NCBI GenBank assembly: GCA_003164375.1
Contig: PLTE01000314.1
Coordinates: 1-10,254, forward strand
DNA from: Hyphomicrobiales bacterium
GTDB lineage: Bacteria > Pseudomonadota > Alphaproteobacteria > Rhizobiales > Xanthobacteraceae
DNA: 10,254 bases
Direction of reading: 5' to 3'
Shown here: positions 1-6,364 of the stretch, piece by piece
Layout: each line of letters opens with the position of its first letter
Numbering within the stretch: position 1 is the stretch's first letter
The notes under the pieces: model-generated
The model's database searches: none
Told to the model about the DNA's origin: nothing
Seen by the model: the letters and a program-made list of their open reading frames with translations, nothing else
Program-made: the position numbers and the translations under genes

Positions 1-172
1 CGGTCGGCAGCAGCACGCCGAAATAACCGAGTTGATCGGCGGCCTGCGCAATCTGGCGCAGGTAATTGAAGTTCACGTCGCGGCCGCCGATGGTGGTGCC
101 GAGATAGCGGCCGTCGCCGTGGGTCGGCAGGAACCAGAGAACGTTGAGCTGTGACGGCGCGGGCACGGTCAT
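1..172 (-). CDS. ssuD: Alkanesulfonate monooxygenase SsuD (N-terminal 57 residues, cut by window edge)
   Basis: This is the N-terminus of a flavin-dependent (FMNH2) alkanesulfonate monooxygenase of the luciferase-like family, which cleaves C1-and-longer alkanesulfonates to an aldehyde plus sulfite in the cytoplasm for use as a sulfur source. The visible part reads MTVPAPSQLNVLWFLPTHGD and continues with GRYLGT at residues 21-26 and QIAQAADQLGYFGVLLPT at 40-57, closely matching the start of known SsuD proteins (WFLPTHGDGxYLGT, then the first TIM-barrel helix and strand). The ATG (172-170) lies within ATGA, overlapping the TGA stop of the upstream ssuA by four bases, which fixes the start and implies translational coupling. 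The rest of the gene, and probably ssuC and ssuB, lies beyond the left edge. The family call is firm. SsuD cannot be fully separated from the related MsuD from 57 residues. Confidence 0.93.
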   Translation of the reverse strand, partial: MTVPAPSQLNVLWFLPTHGDGRYLGTTIGGRDVNFNYLRQIAQAADQLGYFGVLLPT

Positions 173-1128
173 GAACCGGCTCGCCGCACGATGGCCGAGA
201 CCTCGACCGGCCTCGGCAACAGGCCGAGCGCATAGAAAGTGTCGGCGATTTCCTGCTGGTCCGCGATTGTGGTCGCGTCGAGCGGCTTGATGCCGTAGGT
301 CTGCCGCTTCAGCGCGATCTCGAGGACCGACGCCGGGATGCCGATGCCGGCGCTCAATTGTGCCGCGACCACCGCCGAATTGCCCTCGGCCCAGCGATCG
401 GTGTCGGCGACCGCACCTACCACGGCGTCGACGATTTGCGGATTGGCGTCGGCGAGACCTTTGCGCGCAAAGTAGAACTGATTGTTCGGCACCACGCCGG
501 TGCCGTCGGCAAGCGTGTGCGCGCCGATAGTGGCCTCGGCGGAGGCCTGGTACGGATCCCAGATCGCCCACGCGTCGACAGCGCCGGTCTCGAATGCCGC
601 GCGGGCGTCGGCCGGCGCCAGGAAGACCGGAGTGATTTCCGAATATTTGATGCCGGCCTTTTCCAGAAGCTTGACGACGAGGTAATGGACGTTGGCACCT
701 TTGTTGAACGCGACCTTCTTACCCTTGATCTCGGCGAGCGATTTGATCGGGCTGTCTTTCGGCACCAGGATCGCTTCGCCCCTGGGCGCCGGCGGCTCGT
801 GCGCGATATAGACAAAGTCGGCGGCGGCGGCCTGGGCAAAAATCGGCGGCGCTTCGCCGGTCTGGCCGAGATCGATGGCGCCGGCATTGACGGCTTCAAG
901 CAGCGGCGGTCCGGAGGGGAATTCGGTCCACGTCACCGAAAAACCAAGCGGCGCGAGCTTCTTCTCCAGCTCGCCCGTGCCCTTGAGCAAAATGAAATTG
1001 CCGTATTTCTGATAGCCGATGCGGACAACCTGGTCCGCCGCGCTCGCCGGCAATGGGAACGCCTGAAAGAAAATCGCCAGCGCAGCAGCGAGCGCCGTGC
1101 TGAATACGACCCACCTCGAGTTTCTCAT
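169..1128 (-). CDS. ssuA: Aliphatic sulfonate ABC transporter, periplasmic binding protein (SsuA paralogue 1)
   Basis: A 319-residue solute-binding protein that would capture aliphatic sulfonates in the periplasm and deliver them to the SsuBC importer. Residues 1-30 form a Sec signal peptide (basic start, hydrophobic core, cleavage after PASA). The mature part begins VVRIGYQKYGN and carries SsuA/TauA-family hallmarks: FPSGPP at 70-75, NAGAIDLGQTGEAPPIFAQA at 81-100 and AWAIWDPY at 186-193, the last near the ligand-binding hinge. The ATG is preceded by a strong GGAGGT site about six bases upstream. The gene starts 43 bases after the ssuA2 stop and overlaps ssuD by four bases, so all three should be one transcript. 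Length is normal for the family. Substrate is inferred from neighbouring ssuD; a taurine or arylsulfonate preference cannot be excluded. Confidence 0.93.
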   Translation of the reverse strand: MRNSRWVVFSTALAAALAIFFQAFPLPASAADQVVRIGYQKYGNFILLKGTGELEKKLAPLGFSVTWTEFPSGPPLLEAVNAGAIDLGQTGEAPPIFAQAAAADFVYIAHEPPAPRGEAILVPKDSPIKSLAEIKGKKVAFNKGANVHYLVVKLLEKAGIKYSEITPVFLAPADARAAFETGAVDAWAIWDPYQASAEATIGAHTLADGTGVVPNNQFYFARKGLADANPQIVDAVVGAVADTDRWAEGNSAVVAAQLSAGIGIPASVLEIALKRQTYGIKPLDATTIADQQEIADTFYALGLLPRPVEVSAIVRRAGS

Positions 1129-1171
1129 GACGACCTCCGATTTGCCGTGGCCGGTTTGGCCACGCAGCGGT

Positions 1172-2122
1172 TCAGGATTGGGTTGGCGTCCACACCGCCT
1201 CGCGCACCACGACCGATCGTGGGATCAAGCCGATACGGAAGAAGCGGTCGGCGACGGCCTGTTGCGTGCGCACGATGTCGTCGGTGACCTTGCCGATGGC
1301 GAACGAGGAGCGCCGCGCGGCGATGGTCTGAATTTCGAGATCGACGCCGGTGACGTCCGCCAGGACGCGGCCGACCTGGTCGCGATGGGCCTCGGCCCAG
1401 TTCGCTGTCTGCGCCAGAACGTCGATCACAGCGGAAACGAGCTGCGGCGAGCGCGCGGCAAAATCGCGATTGGCGATATAGAACGAATTGCTCTTGCCGA
1501 GATCGTCGGCGGTGACGAGCACGCGGCCGCCGCCGCGCACTTCGCCGATCGCGAAATAGGGATCCCAGACCGCCCAGGCGTCGATGCTGTCGCGGGCGAA
1601 GGCCGCCACCCCATCGGGCGGGCTCAAATAGACCGGCGTTATGTCGCTATAGGCGAGGCCGGCTTTGTCGAGCGCAGTGATCACGACATTGTGGGCGCTC
1701 GAACCTTTGGTGAATCCGATGCGCTTGCCCTTGAGGTCAGACAGCGTGCGGATGGCACTGTCCGGTTTCACCAGAATGCCCTGGCCATTGGTGACCGGCT
1801 GGCCGGCGACATAGACGATCCTGGCGCCGGCGGCTTGTGCGAAAATCGGCGGCGTATCGCCGACCTGACCGAAGTCGACTGCGCCGGCGTTCATCGCCTC
1901 GAGCATCGGCGGCCCGGACGGAAAGTCGACCCAGTTGATCGCGATTGCCGAAGACTCAAAGTGCTTTTCCAGCGTCGCCTGCTGCCGCGCGACGACCAGA
2001 ACGCCGTTTTTCTGGTAGCCGATGCGGATTTCGTTTTGCTCTACTGCAAATGCCGGCGCGCCGACCAGTCCGGTCAGCGCCGCCATTGCGCTGCTGCAGA
2101 GCAGTGTGCGGCGACTAATCAT
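1172..2122 (-). CDS. ssuA: Sulfonate ABC transporter binding protein with Tat-like signal (SsuA paralogue 2)
   Basis: A second SsuA-family periplasmic binding protein, 316 residues from the ATG chosen here. Residues 3-8 read SRRTLL, a twin-arginine-type motif, followed by a hydrophobic stretch and a likely cleavage after PAFA (residue 26). It shares the ssuA1 hallmarks: IRIGYQKNG at 32-40, FPSGPP at 67-72, NAGAVDFGQVGDTPPIFAQA at 78-97 and AWAVWDPY at 182-189. Elsewhere the two are clearly diverged, especially after residue 190, so this is an old duplication or an acquired paralogue. I chose the ATG at 2122, which has AAAGAG eight bases upstream, over an in-frame TTG at 2143 that would bury the signal peptide. 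The ATG overlaps the stop of a 14-codon frame (2119-2163). First complete gene of the operon; different substrate range is an inference. Confidence 0.9.
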   Translation of the reverse strand: MISRRTLLCSSAMAALTGLVGAPAFAVEQNEIRIGYQKNGVLVVARQQATLEKHFESSAIAINWVDFPSGPPMLEAMNAGAVDFGQVGDTPPIFAQAAGARIVYVAGQPVTNGQGILVKPDSAIRTLSDLKGKRIGFTKGSSAHNVVITALDKAGLAYSDITPVYLSPPDGVAAFARDSIDAWAVWDPYFAIGEVRGGGRVLVTADDLGKSNSFYIANRDFAARSPQLVSAVIDVLAQTANWAEAHRDQVGRVLADVTGVDLEIQTIAARRSSFAIGKVTDDIVRTQQAVADRFFRIGLIPRSVVVREAVWTPTQS

Positions 2123-2163
2123 TGCGGACGCTCTTTCAAACAAACGAAAGCGGATACGACCAT
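2119..2163 (-). CDS. Possible 14-residue leader peptide upstream of the ssu operon
   Basis: A short frame reads MVVSAFVCLKERPQ then TGA. Its ATG follows AGAGGA with about six bases spacing, a better ribosome binding site than that of ssuA2 itself. Its TGA overlaps the ssuA2 ATG in an ATGA junction, the arrangement used for translational coupling. It contains one cysteine codon (residue 8); cysteine-containing leader peptides controlling sulfur genes are known in actinobacteria, but I do not recognise this peptide and see no clear attenuator hairpin between it and ssuA2. It may simply be a translation-enhancing upstream frame, or chance. The function is inference; the frame, binding site and overlap are directly visible. 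Confidence 0.4.
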   Translation of the reverse strand: MVVSAFVCLKERPQ

Positions 2164-2726
2164 TGCAAGTCCTCTTTGTCGATAGAATTGAAATACAAAG
2201 ATTACGCCGCGCGGGTTATTTTGATCTTGAAACATAGCGCGTAGCAGATGGACGTTATCGTCGGCGGTCGCCGCGCCCGTTCACGCGTCAATCGCGCCCG
2301 CGCGGCGATAAAGTTCCGGAAGCACGGGACGCCATCGGCGTGATTTGAGGCAGAAAGCTCTTCTCTGCGGCGCAGTCAGTACGGTAGCTGTGTTTTAGCG
2401 AAACTGCCGAAACAGAAGATTCCGGTCGCAGCTAAGGGCAACCTGACGGAGGAGTTTGTGCTGTGGGATTCCGTAGTCGAATCCGCCAAATCATAACAAA
2501 AGCCTGACGCGCTGAAGGTGATTCCGCGGTTGCGGAATTGATCGTCTGCGCGCACTGGGCGCATTCGCTGGCCCGCGAAACCTGTTCGGAAACAAACACA
2601 TCGTACGTAACCGTATCGAATTCGCCTGGCCGGGCGAGCTATAACCCTCAGCCGTCCTGTGGAAATGGGGGCTTGGACGTTCGGGAGACAATTCCTGTGC
2701 TCTTGCCCGTTCTTTGGGGGAGAGCC
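2164..2726. other. Divergent intergenic region between ssu operon and Crp/Fnr regulator
   Basis: About 560 bases with no convincing gene. The part next to the ssu operon (roughly 2170-2235) is AT-richer than its surroundings and should hold the ssu promoter, but I cannot identify clear -35 and -10 boxes. Between 2280 and 2340 the DNA is strongly GC-rich. Motif ATTCCG occurs at about 2420, 2468 and 2521 on the plus strand, and its complement CGGAAT at 2533. A perfect inverted repeat lies at 2521-2538. An open stretch without a good start runs 2344-2496. The regulator's ribosome binding site closes the region. Confidence 0.6.
2521..2538. promoter_or_regulatory. Inverted repeat, candidate operator
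   Basis: ATTCCGC-GGTT-GCGGAAT is a perfect 7-bp inverted repeat around a 4-base spacer, located 189 bases before the regulator's ATG in the divergent intergenic region. The size and symmetry suit a dimeric helix-turn-helix protein. It is not an FNR or CRP consensus. Chance occurrence is possible in GC-rich DNA, although single ATTCCG half-motifs nearby (about 2420 and 2468) add a little weight. Confidence 0.25.
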
Positions 2727-3425
2727 ATGGCCACCGTCGCGATACGCAATCGTTTGCTTGGTGCACTTTTGCCGAGCGATCGGGACCTCCTGGCGCCGCA
2801 CTTACGGCACGTCACGCTCCCGCTCAGACAAGATCTCGAACGACCCGATAGGCGCATCGAGAACATCTATTTTATCGAAGCCGGCATCGCCTCAGTCGTG
2901 GCCGAGCTACAAGCTGAAGTCTCGGTCGAAGTCGGATTAATCGGTTGTGAGGGGATGAGCGGCATGGCGGTTCTTCTGGGAACCGAGCAAACGCCCCATT
3001 CCACCTATATGCAGGTTGCGGGCGAAGGCCAGAAGATATCCGTGAAACAATTCCGCGCCGCGCTTGAGGCGAGCGACACTCTGAGGGACGTGCTTTTGAA
3101 ATTCGTCCACGTCTTTATGATGCAGACCAGCCAGACCGCGATTGCCAATGCTCGCATTCCGCTCGCTCGACGCCTCGCGCGTTGGGTATTGATGGCCCAG
3201 GATCGCGGTCGCGATAATGTGCTGCCGCTAACGCACGAGTTCTTGGCCCTGATGCTTGGCGTGCGGCGCGCAGGGGTTACCGAGACGCTGCAAATTCTCA
3301 AGCGACAAAAGCTGATCGAGACCGCGCGAAATCTTATCGTCGTGAAAGACCGCAAAGGTCTGCAAAGGATCGCAGGCGCCGCTTACGGCTTGCTCGAGCG
3401 CGAATACCGTCGCCTCCTCGGTTAG
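2727..3425 (+). CDS. Crp/Fnr-family transcriptional regulator
   Basis: A 232-residue regulator with an N-terminal cyclic-nucleotide-binding-like beta-roll (about 15-120), a dimerisation helix (about 122-155) and a C-terminal winged helix-turn-helix (about 165-205). The segment VEVGLIGCEGMSGMAVLLG (67-85) is typical of the alphaproteobacterial branch; the recognition region reads THEFLALMLGVRRAGVTETL (169-188). The beta-roll has a single cysteine (C74), so an Fnr-type iron-sulfur cluster is not expected, and the cAMP-binding arginine motif of true Crp is not evident; the ligand is unknown. The ATG at 2727 follows GGGGGAGAG closely; an in-frame TTG at 2538 would add 63 residues that do not resemble the family and was rejected. 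Transcribed divergently from the ssu operon and convergent with the haem/propeller gene; regulation of either is unproven. Confidence 0.9.
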   Translation: MATVAIRNRLLGALLPSDRDLLAPHLRHVTLPLRQDLERPDRRIENIYFIEAGIASVVAELQAEVSVEVGLIGCEGMSGMAVLLGTEQTPHSTYMQVAGEGQKISVKQFRAALEASDTLRDVLLKFVHVFMMQTSQTAIANARIPLARRLARWVLMAQDRGRDNVLPLTHEFLALMLGVRRAGVTETLQILKRQKLIETARNLIVVKDRKGLQRIAGAAYGLLEREYRRLLG

Positions 3426-3511
3426 TCGACGGCGTCCGCTGTGCCGCTGCACCGCTAATACCAACACAGCGGGTATGTCGCTTTAAGGGCATGCCGAAAT
3501 CGTAATGCAGC

Positions 3512-3547
3512 GATCAAAAACGAAATGGCCGGGACGAGCCCGGCCAT
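3512..3547 (-). terminator. Rho-independent terminator for the haem/propeller gene
   Basis: A perfect 9-bp stem, ATGGCCGGG (3525-3533) and CCCGGCCAT (3539-3547) with a 5-base loop, lies 25 bases past the stop of the gene at 3572-5233. Reading the minus strand, it is followed by TTCGTTTTTGATCG, including five consecutive T, so it is a good intrinsic terminator in that direction. On the plus strand, downstream of the Crp/Fnr gene, there is no T tract, so it would be weaker there. Confidence 0.7.
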
Positions 3548-3552
3548 GACGA
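3522..3552. repeat. Dispersed GGCCGGG/CCCGGCC palindromic element
   Basis: The hairpin plus flanks is the element whose plus-strand translation begins MAGTSPAMT. From general knowledge this unit recurs in intergenic regions of Bradyrhizobium and relatives, often causing spurious small-protein annotations. Only one copy occurs in this window, so its repeat nature rests on that knowledge, not on internal evidence. Here it doubles as a transcription terminator between two convergent genes. Confidence 0.6.
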
Positions 3553-3571
3553 CGTCATTTGTGTTGCGCGT

Positions 3572-5233
3572 TCAATCCAGCGGCTCGACTTTCACCAGCG
3601 CGTGGGCGTGGTTGCTGCCGACCCAGAACGCGACCGGCGTGGTCGAGTTGTCGAGAATGACGGTGCGCATATTGGTGTTGGACGGCATCAGATATTGCTC
3701 CGCCTCGCCGGTCTTGGGATCGAGCCGAACGACGCGGTCGGTGCCCATGGTCGAGGCCCAGATGTCGCCGTTCTTGTCGAACTGCGCCCGATAAGGGTAG
3801 GTGCCTGGCGGCAGCGGATATTCGGTGAACTGCTCGGTCTTGGTGTCGAACAGCGCGACCTTGTTGCCGCGATATTCCGCCGCCAGGATGCGGTCCTGGT
3901 CGTCGATCTCCATGCGGCGGACGCGGGCGTTCGCCGTCGGCGTCGCGAACCAGGTCACCTGTAGCGTCTTGGCGTCGATCTTGACGAGATGGCCTTCGTC
4001 GAATTCGGCCATCCACAGGTTATTCTTGGAATCCGAAATCACCTGATACATGCCGTAACGGCGGCCGGCCGGCAGCTGGTCGGTCGGGTGGAATTTCTCC
4101 CATTGCCCGCTGGCCAAGTCGACACGGAAGATGTCCTGCGTGCCGACGCTCTTGGTCCACACTTTGCCGTCGACGTCGTGGCGCAGACCAGTGAAATTGA
4201 GCTGCACGCGATCGTCGTTCCATTGCGCGGCAAGCGGATAGTATTTGATCTCGCCGGTCTTCGGATCGAGACTGCCGAGCGCGCCCTGGTACATGGTGTC
4301 GAACCAGAGCTTGCCTTCTTTGTCGTATTCGAGCGAAAGCAGGCCGACCGGCGCGTCGGGCTTGAATCTCTTGATCGGATATTCGGTGAGCTTGAGCGTC
4401 TTGGGATCGAATTTCGAGATGAACATCTCGCCGAAATCGGTGTACCAGACGTTGCCGTCCTCATCGAGCACGACGTCATGCGGCTCGGTGGTCGGACGCA
4501 CCATGTCATATGTGGTGACGATCGCGCGCGTACTGCGCCCGGTCGGCCGCGGCAGCGTTTTGAACTCGTAGCCCCAGTGATCGACGGCGCTCAGATTTAT
4601 GGTGGCGAGATACTCGGCAACCTTGCGGTACTGCTCCGGCGTGCCCATGCGCGTCCGGTCCAGCATCGGCTGCGGTTTGACCGGCTGGCTGACCGCGCCA
4701 TAGCCCATCATGCGGGGGACGACCTGCATCCATTCGTTGACATCGTGGGTCGAGCGCACGACGCGTTCCAGCGTGTGGCAGCCGACGCAATTGAGCAGAA
4801 AGGCGTTTTGCTCCTCGGTGCCGGGGATACTGTCCATCCATTCGGAGTTGGTGAGCTGACCTGCCAGATTTTTGGTCTTGTTCAGCTTGAGGTTGACAGC
4901 GGAGGTCTGCTCGCTGACCACGTCGGTTGCCGCCGGCGCGGCGAGATCGTAGCCGACGGCGCGAATGGCGAGCGTGTAATGGCCCGGCTCGAGCCGGTTC
5001 TCCGGAAAGCTGTAATGGCCTTGCGCATCGCTGGTCACGCTGACCGAAACGATCGAGCCGTCTTTGTGGGCGGTAACGACGACGCCTTCCATGGCGCCTT
5101 CGGCCTCGGACGTGATCTGGCCGGCAAGCGCCGCCGGCGCCTGGCTGGCGGCATGCGCAGCCGATACCGCGAACTGGCATAGACCGGCCGCCGTAAGCAC
5201 GGCCACCATGCGCAGCATGTCTGTGGATTTCAT
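3572..5233 (-). CDS. Secreted protein: carboxypeptidase-regulatory-like domain + monohaem CXXCH + Vgb-like seven-bladed propeller
   Basis: A 553-residue exported protein. Residues 1-28 are a Sec signal ending AHA. Residues about 35-118 form a carboxypeptidase-regulatory-like (CnaB-type) beta-sandwich, with LAGQITSEAEGAMEGVVVTA and DAQGHYSFPENRLEPGHYTL as its signature strands. Residues about 130-215 hold one c-type haem site, CVGCH at 149-153, with methionines at 169, 175 and 176 as possible sixth ligands. From about 250 to 553 there are seven repeats of the type GNVWYTD...ISKFDPKTLKLTEYP (near 260, 307, 356, 405, 447, 490 and 536), a seven-bladed Vgb/SMP-30-like propeller. The streptogramin-lyase active-site pattern is not recognisable, so antibiotic cleavage should not be assumed. 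A periplasmic electron-transfer or lactonase/dehydrogenase-like role is possible. The ATG follows GGGAGC; an in-frame upstream extension runs through ubiA and was rejected. Confidence 0.88.
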   Translation of the reverse strand: MKSTDMLRMVAVLTAAGLCQFAVSAAHAASQAPAALAGQITSEAEGAMEGVVVTAHKDGSIVSVSVTSDAQGHYSFPENRLEPGHYTLAIRAVGYDLAAPAATDVVSEQTSAVNLKLNKTKNLAGQLTNSEWMDSIPGTEEQNAFLLNCVGCHTLERVVRSTHDVNEWMQVVPRMMGYGAVSQPVKPQPMLDRTRMGTPEQYRKVAEYLATINLSAVDHWGYEFKTLPRPTGRSTRAIVTTYDMVRPTTEPHDVVLDEDGNVWYTDFGEMFISKFDPKTLKLTEYPIKRFKPDAPVGLLSLEYDKEGKLWFDTMYQGALGSLDPKTGEIKYYPLAAQWNDDRVQLNFTGLRHDVDGKVWTKSVGTQDIFRVDLASGQWEKFHPTDQLPAGRRYGMYQVISDSKNNLWMAEFDEGHLVKIDAKTLQVTWFATPTANARVRRMEIDDQDRILAAEYRGNKVALFDTKTEQFTEYPLPPGTYPYRAQFDKNGDIWASTMGTDRVVRLDPKTGEAEQYLMPSNTNMRTVILDNSTTPVAFWVGSNHAHALVKVEPLD

Positions 5234-5321
5234 CGATTGCTCCCTAACGATGCTATTGTCGATCACGCGGAATGTACGCGCCGCCTCATGCGTCTGATGC
5301 GCAGGTTGGAGGTATCCTGCT

Positions 5322-5343
5322 CTTATCGGCGGTTTCCGACAAG
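5322..5343 (-). terminator. Weak hairpin downstream of ubiA
   Basis: CTTATCGG (5322-5329) and CCGACAAG (5336-5343) pair over 8 bp with one G-U wobble around a 6-base loop, about 58 bases beyond the ubiA stop on the minus strand. No T tract follows, so it would be at best a weak or Rho-assisted terminator, or an mRNA-stabilising hairpin ahead of the next gene. Confidence 0.25.
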
Positions 5344-5400
5344 AGGCTTGCGGACGATGTCGATGACGAAGCCTGGCGATGACGAAGTTGGGCGGCGCGG

Positions 5401-6351
5401 TCAGCGCAGGCTGCCCAGCGCGGCGTCGAGCAGCAAGCCGGCGAACAGGATCAAGCCGGCGTCGCGGTCGGATTTGAAGACGGCTAAGCAGTTGTCGGGA
5501 TCGGCAATATCGAGGCGTGCGATCTGCCAAACCAGATGGGCGGTAAATACCAACAAGCCGAACGCGAAAACTAGACCGGCTCCGGCGGTCAAGCCGGCTG
5601 CGCCGATCAAAATGACGGCTAGTCCATAGAACAGAGCCAGCATCGGCTTGGTGCGGACACCGAACAACAGCGCGGTCGACTTGATGCCGATTAGTGCATC
5701 GTCGTCGCGATCCTGGTGCGCATAGATGGTGTCGTAGCCGATCACCCAGGAAATCGAGCCGGCATAGAGCAACAGCGCCGGCAGATCGAGCCGGCCGAAG
5801 GTCGCCGCCCAGCCCATCAGCGCGCCCCAGGAGAATGCCAGCCCGAGCACGATCTGCGGCCAATAGGTGATCCGTTTCATGAACGGATAAACAGCCACGA
5901 TCCCGAGCGAGGCGATGCCGAGCGCGATGGTGAAGCTGTTGAATGCGATCAGCACCGCAAAGCCGGTGAGCGCTTGCAGGACGAGAAACATCGCGGCTTG
6001 CGCGACACTCACCTGGCCGGACGGGATCGGGCGCGATCGCGTCCGCTCGACGCTTGCGTCAAGATCGCGGTCGACGATGTCGTTCCAGGTGCAGCCGGCG
6101 CCGCGCATGGCGAAAGCGCCGATGAAAAACAACGCGATATGCCAAAGGTCCAGGGGGATTGCGCTCGGCGCCTTGGCATGCGCGGCGACCGCGGCCAGCG
6201 CCGACGACCACCAGCACGGCAACAGCAACAGCCAAGAGCCGATCGGACGGTCGAGCCGCGATAGCCGCAAATAAGGCCGCGACCAAGCCGGCGCGATGGT
6301 ATCGACCCAGTTGCCGGTCGCGTCGGCAACCGAACCGGCCGCAGGCTTCAT
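5401..6351 (-). CDS. ubiA: 4-hydroxybenzoate polyprenyltransferase UbiA
   Basis: A 316-residue integral membrane prenyltransferase that attaches the polyprenyl tail to 4-hydroxybenzoate, the first membrane step of ubiquinone synthesis. The two aspartate-rich motifs that bind the Mg-diphosphate are intact: NDIVDRDLD at 90-98 and YDTIYAHQDRDDD at 206-218. Between and around them lie multiple hydrophobic helices (from about residue 37 on), and the N-terminal LSRLDRPIGSWLLLLPCWWS (30-49) is characteristic of UbiA. The length is ordinary for alphaproteobacterial UbiA. It starts 13 bases after the stop of the small exported protein at 6365-6850, so the two may be co-transcribed, and the pair is divergent from rsmE, an arrangement I recognise from related alphaproteobacteria. 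No strong Shine-Dalgarno site is evident before the ATG, which fits coupling to the upstream gene. Confidence 0.96.
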   Translation of the reverse strand: MKPAAGSVADATGNWVDTIAPAWSRPYLRLSRLDRPIGSWLLLLPCWWSSALAAVAAHAKAPSAIPLDLWHIALFFIGAFAMRGAGCTWNDIVDRDLDASVERTRSRPIPSGQVSVAQAAMFLVLQALTGFAVLIAFNSFTIALGIASLGIVAVYPFMKRITYWPQIVLGLAFSWGALMGWAATFGRLDLPALLLYAGSISWVIGYDTIYAHQDRDDDALIGIKSTALLFGVRTKPMLALFYGLAVILIGAAGLTAGAGLVFAFGLLVFTAHLVWQIARLDIADPDNCLAVFKSDRDAGLILFAGLLLDAALGSLR

Positions 6352-6364
6352 TGCCGTAACCGGA

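Noticed and set aside
358..1287. Long plus-strand open frame opposite ssuA1
   Set aside because: Arginine- and glycine-rich antisense product typical of GC-rich DNA; the opposite strand has an unmistakable SsuA with signal peptide and ribosome binding site.
1097..2185. Plus-strand open frame of 362 codons opposite ssuA2
   Set aside because: Antisense shadow of a clear SsuA protein; no domain pattern or ribosome binding site.
2216..2236. FNR-box-like TTGAT near the ssu promoter region
   Set aside because: The second half-site matches ATCAA at only two of five positions.
2538..2726. TTG-initiated 63-residue extension of the Crp/Fnr regulator
   Set aside because: No similarity to the family; the ATG at 2727 has a strong ribosome binding site and gives the usual length.
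2376..2801. Minus-strand open frame of 141 codons overlapping the regulator start
   Set aside because: No ribosome binding site, unlikely composition, and it overlaps the regulator's N-terminus.
3525..3794. Plus-strand small protein beginning MAGTSPAMT
   Set aside because: Generated by the dispersed palindrome and antisense to the propeller gene; a common spurious annotation in these genomes.
3989..5182. Plus-strand open frame of 397 codons opposite the haem/propeller gene
   Set aside because: Antisense artefact; the minus strand carries the CXXCH site and seven propeller repeats.
5234..5863. In-frame 210-codon N-terminal extension of the haem/propeller protein
   Set aside because: It runs through the ubiA coding region in another frame, is arginine-rich, and would bury a good signal peptide with its own ribosome binding site.
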